64,000 nt of DNA from Chromera velia. Taxonomy: Eukaryota > Sar > Chromeraceae. Both the position numbers and the translations under genes were made by a program. Below the pieces are notes generated by a model. It made no database searches and was not told the origin of the DNA. It was given only the letters and a program-made list of their open reading frames with translations. Within the stretch, counting starts at the first letter, position 1. Every line of letters begins with the position of its first letter. Below are positions 1 through 13,447 of this stretch, piece by piece. The DNA lies in assembly GCA_018398765.1 (NCBI GenBank), contig JAHBMJ010000057.1, positions 1 through 64,000 of the forward strand. Reading direction: 5' to 3'.

Positions 1-2335
1 GCCCTCATTGTTGCATGCCTAGGACCGGACTGATCGATCCTGGGGAGCAGTGTTTTACTAGCTAGTAGTCCTAAAGTTCGGCCGCTTTAGGTGAGCATTC
101 GCTAGCATGCTCCTAGCTTGCAATATGACATGAATGCTTACAGACTGCCCTTTGCCATTGGGACACGATGGCTGGTGGGTTAAGTCACCTCATCATCATC
201 ATCATCATCAGATTCTTAATTTATCATTAAAATTATACAGGAATCATAACAGGATAATTGAAATTAGGTATGTCAAGCATGCATGTATAGACACGTGCAA
301 AGCTTTTATTAAGGTAGAACTAGGACTAGAAAATTACCAGGTACTGCTAATCTTTAAAATGGCTAGTCATCATCATCATCATATGCCATGGTGAAAATTG
401 TTCGTAACGCAGCCAGTTACAGATAGTTATTAAGTGATAAGTGATGGGAGCTTTACTAGTGCCCTAGGGACCGAGCTAGGATAGGCTCTAGGACACTGTT
501 ACCGTTTTATGTTTCAAAGATTGTTTTGTTTTTTACATTCATCATTATTAATAATTCATCCCCATCAATAATTTTTTTCATATCCATAAATATATGTGCA
601 TTCACTTCAGTCTTTATCTCTAGTTTCGGAGACCTTAGGCTTAACCACAATTAAGTAAATAAGTAGTCTAAAAGTTCAGTGTCAAAACTTAGGCTCTCCA
701 GGATTCATTATACGCTAGATCATACGTCATCGCCATCAGCTTATGCTAGGCATTACATAATTTGGAGAGTTTAGAGGGCATGAACTGAGGAGGGAAGTGA
801 GGGGGGATTTGGGAGTTCATAAGGGGAGGCGTTGTAGAGCAACGGAGTCGGGAGTGGTCGGGAGGTCAAACGAAAAGATGTAGGGATTTTTTTTCTGACG
901 GCGGTGTCTTTGTGTATGAGATTTTCATTTTTATGCCCGTGGCATGTTTTTGAGGGGTCATCGCGTTTCATGAGTCATGATGCACTGACCATCGATGCAT
1001 CAATGAGTAAACAATTACTGAGCTAGCTTGGGGTATGCGTGAAGGTGGCGGGGGGCATTGTATAAATAGTCTGACGGCGCATTTGAGGATGAAGTCAAAA
1101 GAAGGGGCAGAAAAGGCGAGTCTGAATAAATTGTGCTCATGTGACGAAGGCAGTTTGTGGAAGAAGTCTGCGAGTGCAGACGAGAAGGACCTGAAACAGC
1201 AACAGAAGTGAGAAGAGGGCGTGTGCGTACTTTCTGCGATAAGTTCAATATTGAGTCCAAAAACTGCCGAATGTTGCGTGTTCATACATTTGATCATCTG
1301 TCATAGTGGTAAGGCTTTAGGAGTCTGCTTTAAGTGCAACTGCTTTAACTGCAAAGTTGCATCTATTTAAAGCATTTGCTGCAGTTGAATTGCATTCTGC
1401 CTGTCATTAAATACTTCTTCATATTTTATACTTTTAATTGCATGATAATTTGCTCCATTTATTGAAATGGTTAGTGAAATGGCTAAAAACTTTTAATTAA
1501 ATCAAAAGTAGCATAGCATAAAACAACGTAGGTAAAAAAACTACTTAAGAGTTAAAAACTTTTGAAAGTTTTTTTTCTAGTTTTTGATTTTTATTTTTAA
1601 ATTAAGATTTTTATAATTATATAAAATAAAAAATTAAATATCTGTAGGAATTTTAAGCCAGAGTTTAATCATTGACTCTAGAATTCACTCCAGAGCTCAA
1701 CGGGTGGACTCACAAAATCAAATCAAATTAAAACCAATTTAATCTAAATTAATTATATATTTTTGAAACCGGACCTTTAATCGGTCAATTCAAAACTTTA
1801 TGCAAAGTTGGAAGCAGCTGCAGGGTTACCCGGGGAACTTGTCTTCTTTCACTCTTTCAAAAATGATACCAGAAATGATATAAGAGAGCTGTAGTTCCTA
1901 ATGTAATCACTGTAGTTCTTTATGCTTTTAAAAAAATCCAAGATGTTATAATTTTAATTGAATAGTAACTTGAATACCAATTTCATAATTCAATTGAATT
2001 TGATCATGATAATTCATCTTCCTATATCTTCATTAAAATCTGTATAATTGCTTTAATCTCGGCTTTAATAAATCTGAAAACCATTGATTTAAATTTTCAA
2101 AAACATTTTTAAATAACCGGAGTCACCGGAAGGTCTTAGTACCCACGCAGAGATCAAACTTAACATTTTTTGCATTTAAATCATTAGCATTTTTTTTTTT
2201 ATTATTCTTTTTGATTAGTGTTTTTGATATCCTCCGTCTAGAGAGTACCAGTAGTAAAGAAGAACAATTGTTCACCGAACTTTATATGGAATACAGCTCA
2301 AAGTTCAAGAAAAAAAATTTAACCAGATGATAAAG
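1..2335. other. AT-rich intergenic region
   Basis: No exon could be supported here. The stretch is AT-rich, especially 1300-2330, with many stops in all frames and no pair of splice sites joining open frames. Short CAT trinucleotide runs (187-209 and 368-382) give histidine-rich reading frames that I regard as chance. It lies downstream of the 3' end of the minus-strand gene that ends at 2336. Confidence 0.6.
187..382. repeat. Two short (CAT)n microsatellites
   Basis: Runs of CAT occur at 187-209 and 368-382 in otherwise AT-rich spacer. No function is suggested. Confidence 0.6.
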
Positions 2336-2821
2336 TCACTGTCCTTGAGACGGCGCCATCTGCATAAGAAGGCGGGCATTGCGGAGACCCGGGAAGGACC
2401 GCTGAGCTGCCACAGAGATCGTGAGCTCAATGGCTGGCTGCTGAGACTGTGTGGAGTCCTTCGCGTTCCCCGCAGCTTGGGAGAAGGGCGACGGAGTCTG
2501 TATGCATGAAAAGCAGGGGGCGGTACATGCATACTGATGCCGTATATGTATTTTACAGATAAATGATCGAACAAAAAAGATCCGGATGTGAGCTAGACAG
2601 CGGAGTCTGTAAGCCTTGCTGGGCCTGTCCTTTGACGCACGCAAGGACGCATCATAATGCATCAAATTTTCGCCTCCTTGCAAGCGTCCTTGCGTCCTTG
2701 CTCGGCCTGTCCTAAGAATTTGCATCTGCATGAGTCAATTGATTCGAATACAGACTGATGCAGACACGCAGATGCACGTGCAGGAAGGAAAAAGATGAAC
2801 TTCCACAGTACCCAGAGATGC

Positions 2822-2856
<35 letters not shown>

Positions 2857-5800
2857 CAGACAGACAAGCAGACAGACCTCTTCAGGAAATCCGAGGAGGA
2901 CCACCCCGGCGTCTCCCTCCGCGTCCGTCTCCATCTCTGCTCCCCTCTTTTCCTTCGCTCCCCCCTTTTCCGTGTGTGATTTTTGTGATTGAGAACTGCG
3001 TCCCCTCACTGGCCGCTCATCTCCTGCCCCCACGTCTGCTCTCGGGGAGACGCTCCGGGACAGAGAGAAACTCCCCCGAGGCGCTTTGTTTGACGTGCCC
3101 CCGGGTGGCTGTAGGAGGGGGAGCCCTCCGGCAGTCTTGGGGGTGGGAGGCTGCTCAGAGGGGACAAGGGCGGCGAGGGTATCGATGGCCTGACTGCGGC
3201 GGCGGGGCGGTGGGGAGGCGGGAGGGGGCATGTTGACGTCCATCTCTGTTGCCTGCATGAATGCGAAAGCGTTGATGGCCCCTGCGTCGCTTCTCCTTCT
3301 GATCTGAGACACCCTCTCTCCCTCTGGCTTTATGACTGCCAACAACCCTGCGCCCTCTTTAATCTGGTGGGCCTGGTTGGGGTCCGAGAGGACGGTGGCG
3401 GGCCGGGGCGGCAGGTTGACCTCCGGGATATGTCCGGCCTCGTTGGAGGGCCTCCAGCCTCGGGTGGCCTCGTCGGTGTGGGCCCACCTGAAGGGAAGAT
3501 ATGGGTATGCTCTTCAATTTAAAATATTGATAAAGAAAATAAAAAAAAATAAAAGCAGGCCTCGTCGGTGTGCGCCCACCTGAAGGGAAGATATGGATAA
3601 GGACAGACAATCTCTTGGCCTTGCTCTTCAATTTTGGCTCACTCCAACGCAGCGGGTGATCACTTTACTAGACACCATGCATCCGCTTGCAAAGAACAAA
3701 AAAGGATATGATGATTTCCTCTCGGTACGCACACAAAGATGAATGATGAAATGGCAAGAAGGACAAAAGCCTGCATCGCCCACTTGTCGGGATTTGCGAA
3801 GACGTGGTGGCGGACGAGGACGTCGTCTCCTGGGAGGGCCTCACACCTGCAGATGGATGGATGGATGGATGGATGGATGGATGAGAATGGACAATACGGG
3901 GGTGGGTGCATACTTACTTCATTTGGATCGATGTGAGTGTTCAGTATGTGAACTCAGTCAGAAAAAAAGGCTGTGGCCAATTTCTGAAACAAGGGAAGGA
4001 ACAACAGAGGCATTCTCTAGGATGATTTTGATCGGCATGAATGCATCGTGTACTGATGCAAGTGATTTCTTGTGCGCCTGCGGGCAGTTGTGGACGCGTA
4101 TCTAATGAGTGGCGGCAGAGGACTGGTCGCACACGCACACGTGCACTCACTCGTAACCAACCACGCAGCAAAAACGAAACAGACAAGAGAAATATAATCG
4201 TCAGAATCACGCACAGGCAGGCAACAAAAGAAGAAGAGAAAGAGTGAGGAGAGCTGACTCACTTTCCAACGACGCTTCTCCTCCGGGCCCGCGCGTCCTC
4301 CGTCAAATTGGCAGGGAGAAGGATCCGCCGGGTGCTGTGGTGCTGTCCGCTATGGCCAACCTGCGTGCGTGCGTGCACACTCATGCATGAAAGAAAACAC
4401 ACAGGGGTACATGTACAGGGGGAGGGTCACTACTGGAAATAGGCAGGGCAGATTTGTACGTGTGAGCGCATGGAAGAGCGCGTTCATGCCTGGAGAAGTT
4501 CACAAGTTAAGCACCCAGAAGAAAGAAACTCACTCCACTGGAAGAGAAGAGGGGACTGACCGTATCGTTGACAGGCGTCACGAGAGAAGACCGTCTCCGT
4601 GCACACTCATGCATGCATGTGAAAGAGAGAGAAACTCACCGTATCGTTGACAGGCGTCACGAGAGAAGACCGTCTCCGTGCACACTCATGCATGCATGTG
4701 AAAGAGTTGCCTGTATGAAAGCGCAAGGAGAGAGAAACTCACCGTATCGTTGACAGGCGTCACGAGAGAAGACCGTCTCCTGCTCAATACAGCGCCCCCC
4801 CCTGAGCCTGCTTCTCCGGCAAAGCTTCCTCTCTCGTCTGCACCCCCGCTGGTGACTGTGCCCTCAAAGATGTCCTGAGGAGGCGGGGGGGGTTTGGGGG
4901 TTTCGGGGGGGGCCTCTCTGAGGGCATCCGGAGGGGGGGGGCAGATGAGTGCGGTGACGATGGCGGAGTTCCTCTTCGGACCCCCGATCGGAGGCAGGAG
5001 ACCTGCATGGATGGAAAGGAGAAGGGCGGGTAGGGGCATGAAGCAGAGAAGTATGAAAATGAATGCATGGATGGAGAAGCGTACATGCAGAGAAGAAAGA
5101 GGAGGGGACAGCCGGGTGCGGAGAAGAGACCATCCATGAACATTCCTTCCGTCGAAACTCGGATGTGCGTGCGTGAGTGAGGGCATGAATGAACGAGCAT
5201 TGTGGGTATGTGCATGAGTGTGAGCGCGAAGGAGAGACAGCATGCATCTACACATTCACAAATAAGGAGGAATTAGACGGAATAAAAGCCTCTCGAAACT
5301 CTTAAATTCGATGAATAATATTCCCTGTCCGCCTCCTCTCTTATGCCGAAAGTCAGGCCTGTGTGTACCTCGGCAAGTGAAAGCTGGCGACCCTGCATGC
5401 CCCATGCACTCCCTCACTGACCGACCGACCTGTCTGTGCCGCTTCGGGCCCAGAAGGAAGGAGAGCCCCCCACACCTCCATCGGACTCGCGAGTGGCCTC
5501 TCTGTCTCATCCGCTGCGTCTGGTTTGAACACCTTCACCGAGGGCGTGGCGACGCCACCAGGTGAAGGCGCGGGCTTGGGGCCACGGGTCAGGGCGCGTG
5601 GCGGCGGACGCGTGCGGCGGCGCAGGATCCTCCTGAGCATTCTTGAGTCACCCACCGCTGCTTTTGCCGCCGCCAACTCTAGGACGCCGTCTGGCTCCCC
5701 CGTCAGCGCCAGGGCGCGTTCGGATGCAGGATCGATTTCTCTTTCCGGGGCCAGGCGCAAGGAGACGGTCCATGGGTCCACCTGCTCTGCGACAGGACCT

Positions 5801-8800
5801 CCGTGCACTTTTGGAGTCCTGAAGGGAACAGCGTGGCCCCCCTGGTCCCTGCCTCTCTGGGCGGCGGGGCGGAGGGGTATGAACTTCTTTCTGTGCGGCG
5901 GCGGGGAGTCTCTGGGTCGGTGTGGCGGCGCGGTTGGGTCCTTCGGGCGCATGTGAGGAAGGGGTCGGGGGGAGGGAAGGGTGGGGGGGCGGAGTGCTTC
6001 GGCAGCAGCGATTCGCTCTGCGTCTCTTCGGACGTCTATGGATGCAGCGAGGGCACGTGACCGCAAGAGTGCATCTGCCTTTTCTAACCATGCCTTTACG
6101 TCGGCATCGGCTGTTGCGTTCATTTGTTGTTGCGTTGCTTTGTCAGTGTCCTCTTCGGAGGCTGTAGTCTTCTTCTGCGCTCCTGCCTGCTCTACCATCC
6201 ACTTGTGTCCTCTGTGTGTGTGGTGGGGGTCTATCTGCAGATAGCGGGCCCTCGCCTCCGCGAGACGGAGACGCTGGTGCGCGAGGAGGAGAGAGTCCAG
6301 ACGACCACAGAGGAGGGCCAGGGCCAGGCGAAGCACGGGGGTCCTCGCTTGGATGTCGGCAATTGAGAGGAGCTCCTGGCTGAGGGTTGAATTCTTGGCT
6401 TCCGGGTTGGCCTTTTGGAGTCTGCATTGGAGAGACACAGAAAAAGTCGTGCGAGTGGAATGTGAAATTTTGAATGAAGATTTATTCGTACGTCAATATA
6501 TTCTCGAGAGAGGGGGATTCATTCATATACCCACGAGAGAGGGCAGCACCTGTGTTTCGTGTCGGCCTCTTGAAGTTTGGGAAAGAGGGCATGAGGAGGA
6601 CAGAAATGCATGAATGAGGCTGGACATTGAGATTTGCGTGTGACCTTTCGGACACGGTGTGTGTGTGAGAGAGAGAAGAGAGAAAGAGAAATGGGAGGGC
6701 AAATGTCAGTTGAAGAGTTTCAGACCAGGAAAAAACAGACTAAGGATGCTTTTGACTACGCAGAGCGACGTGGTCTCCTCAATCAATCACACCGACTTAC
6801 CTCTGTGCATTTTTCTTCAACAGAAGATGCCCTTGAGGGTCCAGAGTTCTCCAGAGTCTCTCGAGCACCCCTGCCTTCAGCACACTCTCCACAAACCCCT
6901 GTGAGACATATGCGAGAGCCGAGGCTCCCGTCTCAGGCAGAGTGTTGCCTATCTGCTCTGCTCCAATGCTCGAGCAACTAGCGACTGTGCGTGCGAGTTC
7001 AGAGTCAGTGAACTCATCCTCGCCCCCCTCCTCCTCTCCAATTCTGCCCAAATTGTTATTCACACTCACACTCCCAAACGCACCCATACCACCCGAACGA
7101 TCTTCCATAGATGACCTCCCACCCCCCAGGGCATCCACTTGGCCTATAGACCATACAGAAGTGTTCACATCCGTCTCTGGATCCTGAGGGGCGTTTGCGG
7201 TGGTCTGAGAGATAACGGAAACCTGAACACTGCCCAAGTGACCGTCATGTGCGGCGGCGGGGCGGGGCTTTTGGTCACCTTTTGCGGCGGCGCCACTCTT
7301 CTCTGCCTGCACAGGTGCCTCCTCCACCACTTCTGCTCCCTCGTCTTCTCCAGCCGCCTCTTTCGATTCTTCGTTGTCTCCAGGCTTCTCCTCTTCTGCT
7401 TCTGCATCTGCATGCATGAAGGGGGGGGGAAGATCGAGGGCTGCGATGTGCTGTGCAAGAGGAAGAATGAATGATGTGTCGCTGCGAACTCTTGTATTCA
7501 TAAGTTGATTTTTTTCTCCCCTGTATCTTCTTTGTTTTCTCTTTTCTCTTCAATTAACGAATCCTTCACTTAGCAATCTTTGTGTAGCAAATGAGCCAAC
7601 AATGCTTTTTTTGTAGAGTGGAGAGAAGATCTGTCTTTGTGTGGTCCTTCCTTTCTGTACAGACTCTTTCTGACTGACTGACTCAATCAAAGTTGATCTC
7701 GAGTTGGCATCTAGATATTCCCGAATTGTTTCTTCACACACTTCGATCCACTCATTCATTTTCTCGATCTGCACTCCATAGCACTGCTAGTGACTGACCT
7801 TCAATCTCGTGATTTCCTGCAGTCTCCTCCTCACTTTTCTCGGGCTCTCCTTCGGCCTCTTCCTCTCCACTTTCCGGTGCTCCCTGTCCCTCTGTTCCCT
7901 CTTTCTCTTCTTTGCTTTCTTCCTCCTCTCCTTGAAGAGGAACGGGGTTGGAAGGAGGGTCTCCTGTCTCTTCTTTTGTCTCACCATCTTGGGGGTTCTC
8001 CGTCTTTTCTTTTTCTGCTTCTTCTTCTTTTGTTGGTTCTCCTGCTGCTTCTGGTTGTGCGTCTGCAGGCTCTCCGTTTGCGTCCTGTTCTCCTTTGGAT
8101 CCTTCTTCCTCTTCCGGCGTCGCTTCTGCCTTCTCTCCCTCTTCCGTTGGACCCGTCCCTTCTTCATGGTCTTTGTTGTCATTTTCTTTTTCTGGGGGAG
8201 GATTGTCGTCTGGCGTTTCTTTCTTTTCTTCCTGCTGTTCTCCTTCTTCTTTTTTTGAGGGAGACTGAAAGACGTCGAACATTGTGGGGCCTTCTTCGCC
8301 TTGCGGGGGTGAGGGTTTGGTTTCTTCTTCACTTTCCTTCTCGGTACTTTCCTGTTCTTTTTCTTCCTTTTCAGCAGCAGCTTGTTTTATTTCTTCCTCT
8401 TTGCCACCTTCTTTTTCTTCGGGTTTTGAGAAGAAGTCAAACACTGAGGGTCCCTCAGGTGCCTTCTCACCTGCTGTGGGATTGAGGGGCTCTTTGGTTT
8501 TCTCTCCTTTCTCTGACTTCTCTTCCGGTTTGGCGAAGAAATCGAACATTGAAGGACCTTCTCCTTCCCCGTCTGCTGCCTTCTTCGCTTTCTCTTTCTC
8601 CTTTTCTTCGGGTTTAGAGAAGAAATCAAACATGGAAGGCCCCTCGTCAGCCTTCTGAGCTTCCTCCATCTTCTTCTCTTTTGGCTGCGTGAAAAAGTCA
8701 AACATGGAGGGGCCTGAGGGGTCAATTTGTGCAGGGGGTTTCGACTTCTGTTTGATCTTCTCGGAAGGATTCGCGAATATGTCAAACATCGTGGGACCAG

Positions 8801-11800
8801 ACGACAGCCCTGTCCCTTCACCTGAATCGTCGACACCTCGGGAAGCATCAACGTCGGCTTCCGTGAGGAGGGTAGCCTGTCGCTCTGCTTCCTCTCTTGC
8901 GGCTGCTTCTGCGGCGGCGGCTGCTTCTTCTTCAGCAGCTCTTTGTGCTTCCTCCGCCGCTTTTCTCTCTCTTTCGATCCGTCTCTGTCTGTTTCTCTCT
9001 TTCGTTTCTGCCCTTTTCCTCTCCCGCTCCTCCCGCATCCTCTGTTGATACTCTTCATATGCCACAGAAATGGCCTTTGCGTTCAGACGGGAGAGCAGAG
9101 AGGGGTCTCCCTTGATCGTCGCTGTGCCTTTGAGGGTTCCTCCAGCCCCGGCAGCCGTCCTCGACAGGTCAGACGAGGGCACCTCTTCTGACGTCAAAAG
9201 TGTCCGCCTGTACAGACTCGCAGGCTGCAGATTACGGGAACAAGCAAGAGGAATCATTGGACTTCAAAGATCACATATGTATGCGTTTACTTTCATACAG
9301 AGTTCTTTTTCATACAGAATTCTTACTTTCATATGTATGTTATTTAAAGAGGATAGGAGGAATCGTTTGACTTCAAAGATCACATATGTATGCAAAAGAG
9401 GCACAGGACAAGACGACCAAAGGAAGGGGCAGAGATGGACAATTAAGGGAGTGATCTGCAACAAAGATAACACCGAAAAAAATCAACTCTTTTCTTTTCT
9501 TTTCTTTTTCTGACCTGCACGCCAAATTGTGACTGGAGCATTGCCGCCTCCTCCTCCTTCTCCCTCTCCCCCCTTATCTGCGAGGGACTCGCTTCTCTTC
9601 TCTTCGGGCTACCCCCCCTCCCTCCCCCCTTTGTTCCCGTCACAATGCGGCTTTTCGGGCCCTCCCTTCCCCTTCCTGACCCCACACCCTCGGTGCTCAG
9701 CACCACACGAGATGGACACCCCGGAGCTTCGAAAGTCCGGAGGGCGGCGGTGGCCCTTTCATTTCCGTTCGGCACAACCAAAACATCATACAACGTGGGC
9801 AGTGCAGCATCAGAGGGAGAGTGTGTCCCGTGATCTGACACTTTTTGACCATCCTCTTCCTCCCCCGCTCCGGTGTGGCAGCCGGACGCTGCAGCTGAGA
9901 GAGGTAGACTGAAGCCTTTGTCCCTCATACCCCCCCTGGCCATGGCACCCCTGTCATCTGCATCATCAGCATCACCCCTCCCGTGACTCCCTCCCCCTGC
10001 AGTCCCCCCTCCCCTTCTCCCGTCTCCCCCCCTGACACCCCAACCAGAGTCTGCCACCAGCTGTTTCACCATGCCCCGAAGAGCAAGGGGGCCTGCTGAG
10101 ATCTTCGAGGAGCCAGAGGGGGCTATGACAGTCATGGGCCAGTCGGGAGTCGCCAGGACAGTGCTGTATGTGCACAACAAAAATGCATGCATTCATTTTC
10201 ATGCAGTCTGTATAAATTAATATTACAAAAAAAATTCTGTACGAAAATGAATGCATGGGCCAGCCGGGAGTCGCCAGGACGGTGCTGTACGTGCAGAACA
10301 AAAAGAAGATTGAACGTGCAAAAATGAAGGATAAAAGAACGAACGCTTTGGAATACAAGCTTGGGGTTCGTGGTTGGTACTAATTGAGCGAAGCCACTCT
10401 TGGTCGTCCCAATCATTGGTCTATCTGCTTTCCTTCTTCTTCTCTCGATCGGCACACAATTCAAGCGAAACGAAGAAAGTGAAGTGTGATTTGCATTCTG
10501 GACGAAAACAACGAAGGCAAAAGCACGCATGTTTCCATTCCTTCTCTCTCTCAGGGAAACATAAGTGCATGAGCCATTCCACTCACACAGCTGCTCTCAG
10601 GATCCACAACACTAAAGAAATCATTGTTCAATCTTGCTCCCCCCTCCCTCACTGACTGACCCTGTATGGAATGTCGGCCACCTGCCCTCTGCTCTTCGGA
10701 CTGTGGACCCTGATCCGACACCGACTGCCCCCCTTCCCTTCCCCTTCCCCTCCTCTGACTCCTTCTCTCCCCTTCTTCCCCTGCTGTTCTCCTCCAACAG
10801 CGCCCCCTTCCGCTTCTCCAAAATGTCCTTCGCAGTCTCGAACCTAGAGGGCACCCCCCCTCCTTCAGTCCGTCTGCGCACTCTCCACAGGTGAGTAGCC
10901 CCCAGACCTAGTTTGTTCGATGCCCCCAAAGCAACGTCAACCATCTCCCGTCTCCTCTCCGTCCACGCTCGCGGTTGCCCCGCGTGATTCACCGCACACT
11001 TCGACAGGGGCAGCAGAATCGTGTTCACCCTTCTGCCCCTCAGGCCCTTCGGCCTCGTTCTCTTGAACGCCAAGGCGGGAAGTGCGGACCCCGTGGGGTC
11101 CACCAGGAGGGGCGCCGCCCGCCTCTGCTGCCGCGCCGCCCCGTCCGGCTGCTCCCACGCGTTGTCGTCAGAGCAGTGCGCCCTCACAGAAAGATTCTCC
11201 ATCGGGGGCAGCGTCCAGGAGATGAAGGAGCCTTGGAAGGAATACAGAGCTGCATGCATGAATCGGGCAGAAAGAAAAGGAAAGAAAAGGTATGAAGAAA
11301 TGTGATAGTGATGACGAGTGTACGGCCGGGAGGAGGAGGAAAAAAAAACAATTAAGGATTGGGATCAAGTGGTGAAAAAGAAAGGAAGGACCAGGGAAGG
11401 GAAGAAAAGAACACATGCAGCACGGTGTGCAAAGATCAGCTTGGGCATGCATATCACTTTGATTGATCAGAGAGGGTTTTCATTATCTGTAGGGCCTCCC
11501 GCCGCAGAGCTGTCAGCATGTTTGCGAACAAACAAAACAGAGCTAGAAGCGCTGAAAGCTTTTCTGGCCGGACGACAATTAACGAACACGCACGAGAGAA
11601 TTAAGAAAAGACTTAACTAACGGAATGGGAGCTTGAGAGGGATTTACGAAGAGACCAAAGAGAAACAAACCCACCTTCAGGTCCGCTTGTGGGAGGATTG
11701 GGGAGTCCTGCGTGTCCTCTCAACCAGAGAACCAAATCTTGGCTCCTCGAGTCTTCTCCTTCTTTTTCTTTTCCTTCCTCTCTCTTTGCCTCCTTCTCTG

Positions 11801-13406
11801 CCGGATTTGCGGTGTTTTCTCCCTCTTCCTCTTCTTCGTGCTCGCCCCTCTCCATCTGTTCTCTCTCTTCTAAGAGGATGCGAGCGGCACGCAGAGAGGC
11901 TTGGGCAGCCTGCAAGCAAAGAAGCGAAAAAATCAAGTGCGTGCAAAGCTGTTATGAACAACTGCATTAACAGCGTGTTCTTCTCACCAGCATGCATGTT
12001 TGAGTACCCATTCTTCAACCCAAGGTTGAGAGAGAGTGCTTAATTCCAGACGAGACCTTCAAAAGAAGACAGTACAAAAAAGAGAAAGAAGAGAGGAATG
12101 AATGAATGAAGGAAGGAAGGGAAGAAGGGCCGACCTGTGACGATTTTCCTTCTGTCTCCCTTTGTCTGCGCTTCTTCGATTTGGCTGCTGCCGCCGCTGC
12201 TGCCGCCCTCGCCTGCCGGACGTTGGCGGCAAACGCGTTCTCTGCCTCTGCGTCCTCTCGAATCAGACCTGCAAAAGACCAAGAATAACCAGGATGAGGT
12301 TCTGGTCAGATGAGGAAAGAGAGAGCCCAAAAAGAAACACAAGCCATTTTCAGGAATCAAGAAAAAGACCTCAGCCGCAGCTCTTTTTTGTCGATCGAGT
12401 AAGGCACGCAGGAGACTAACGAGAGGGAGGAACCGGTCCATCGAAACGCATGCATCAGAACACCATCAAAGAATCTCATATCTTCAATACAAGGCTAGCT
12501 CTTTTCATTCACCGACCTCTGACAATTTCCGCATGCACAACGCGCACAACCGTCATACTCTCTGCCGTCCCTTTCTGCTGGTGATTGTGGAGAGAAGTGC
12601 CGAGAAGAGAATCTTCCCACAACACCGCAAAGCGGTGCTGCAAGAAATCAATTGGGGAAGGGAGGACGCACAATTTGTTCCATGCAGCAAAAGAAAAAGA
12701 AAAAAAAAAAAAGCTGCAAGAAATCAATTGGGGAAGGGAGGACGCACAATTTGTTTCATTCAGCAAAAGAAAAAGAAAAAAAAAAAAAGCTGCAAGAAAT
12801 CAATTGGGGAAGGGAGGACGCACAATTTGTTTCATTCAGCAAAAGAAAACATGACCTCTGCTCGTACACATCAGCAAAGTACCCGTCCGTTTCGAAAAAA
12901 AAAAAACGGGACGGCAAAGGAAAAGATAAACGAAGGGATAAGAAAGGAAGAACAAACGAAAGACAGCTAGCTAGAATTAATTTGCTCAGAAAGACGGACG
13001 AGAGAGACAAAGGCTGGATTGATACAGCAGAACCTCCTTGATGTCGATCTTTCTGTCTGTCTGTCTGTCTGTCTGTCTTTCTTTCTTTCTCCGCCGCCAT
13101 CCATGCTGCCCATCTGCTTTTGTAAGAAAGAACAGCGTGTATGTGTGTATCCATGGACGACAGACCTCTCTAGACAGTATGTATCTCTCTCTGTATGTAT
13201 GTATGTATTTTCTTTTCTGTGTGTGTATCCATGGACGACAGACCACGATCCGTCGTTTCTCCTCCTCGCCCCCCGAGGTCTTCCGATAATCTCCGTCTCC
13301 CTCCTCGTCCTCCTCCTCCTCTTCTTCCGATTCATCTCCGTCCTCTTGTGTCTCCGACTCCAAACACACACTTCCCCTGCACACGCACACGCACACACAC
13401 ACGCAC

Positions 13407-13447
<41 letters not shown>

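Noticed and set aside
134-394. His-rich open frame with two CAT runs
   Set aside because: The histidines come from CAT microsatellites; there is no splice context, domain or coding-like composition.
2821-2877. CRISPR-like short repeats (also 19289-19408 and other tetranucleotide runs)
   Set aside because: These are uninterrupted microsatellites with no unique spacers, in a eukaryotic genome.
7790-8485. Plus-strand frames of 150-230 codons opposite the FDFF exon
   Set aside because: They are complements of the repetitive Glu/Lys-rich minus-strand exon, giving Phe/Leu/Ser-rich text with no splice support.
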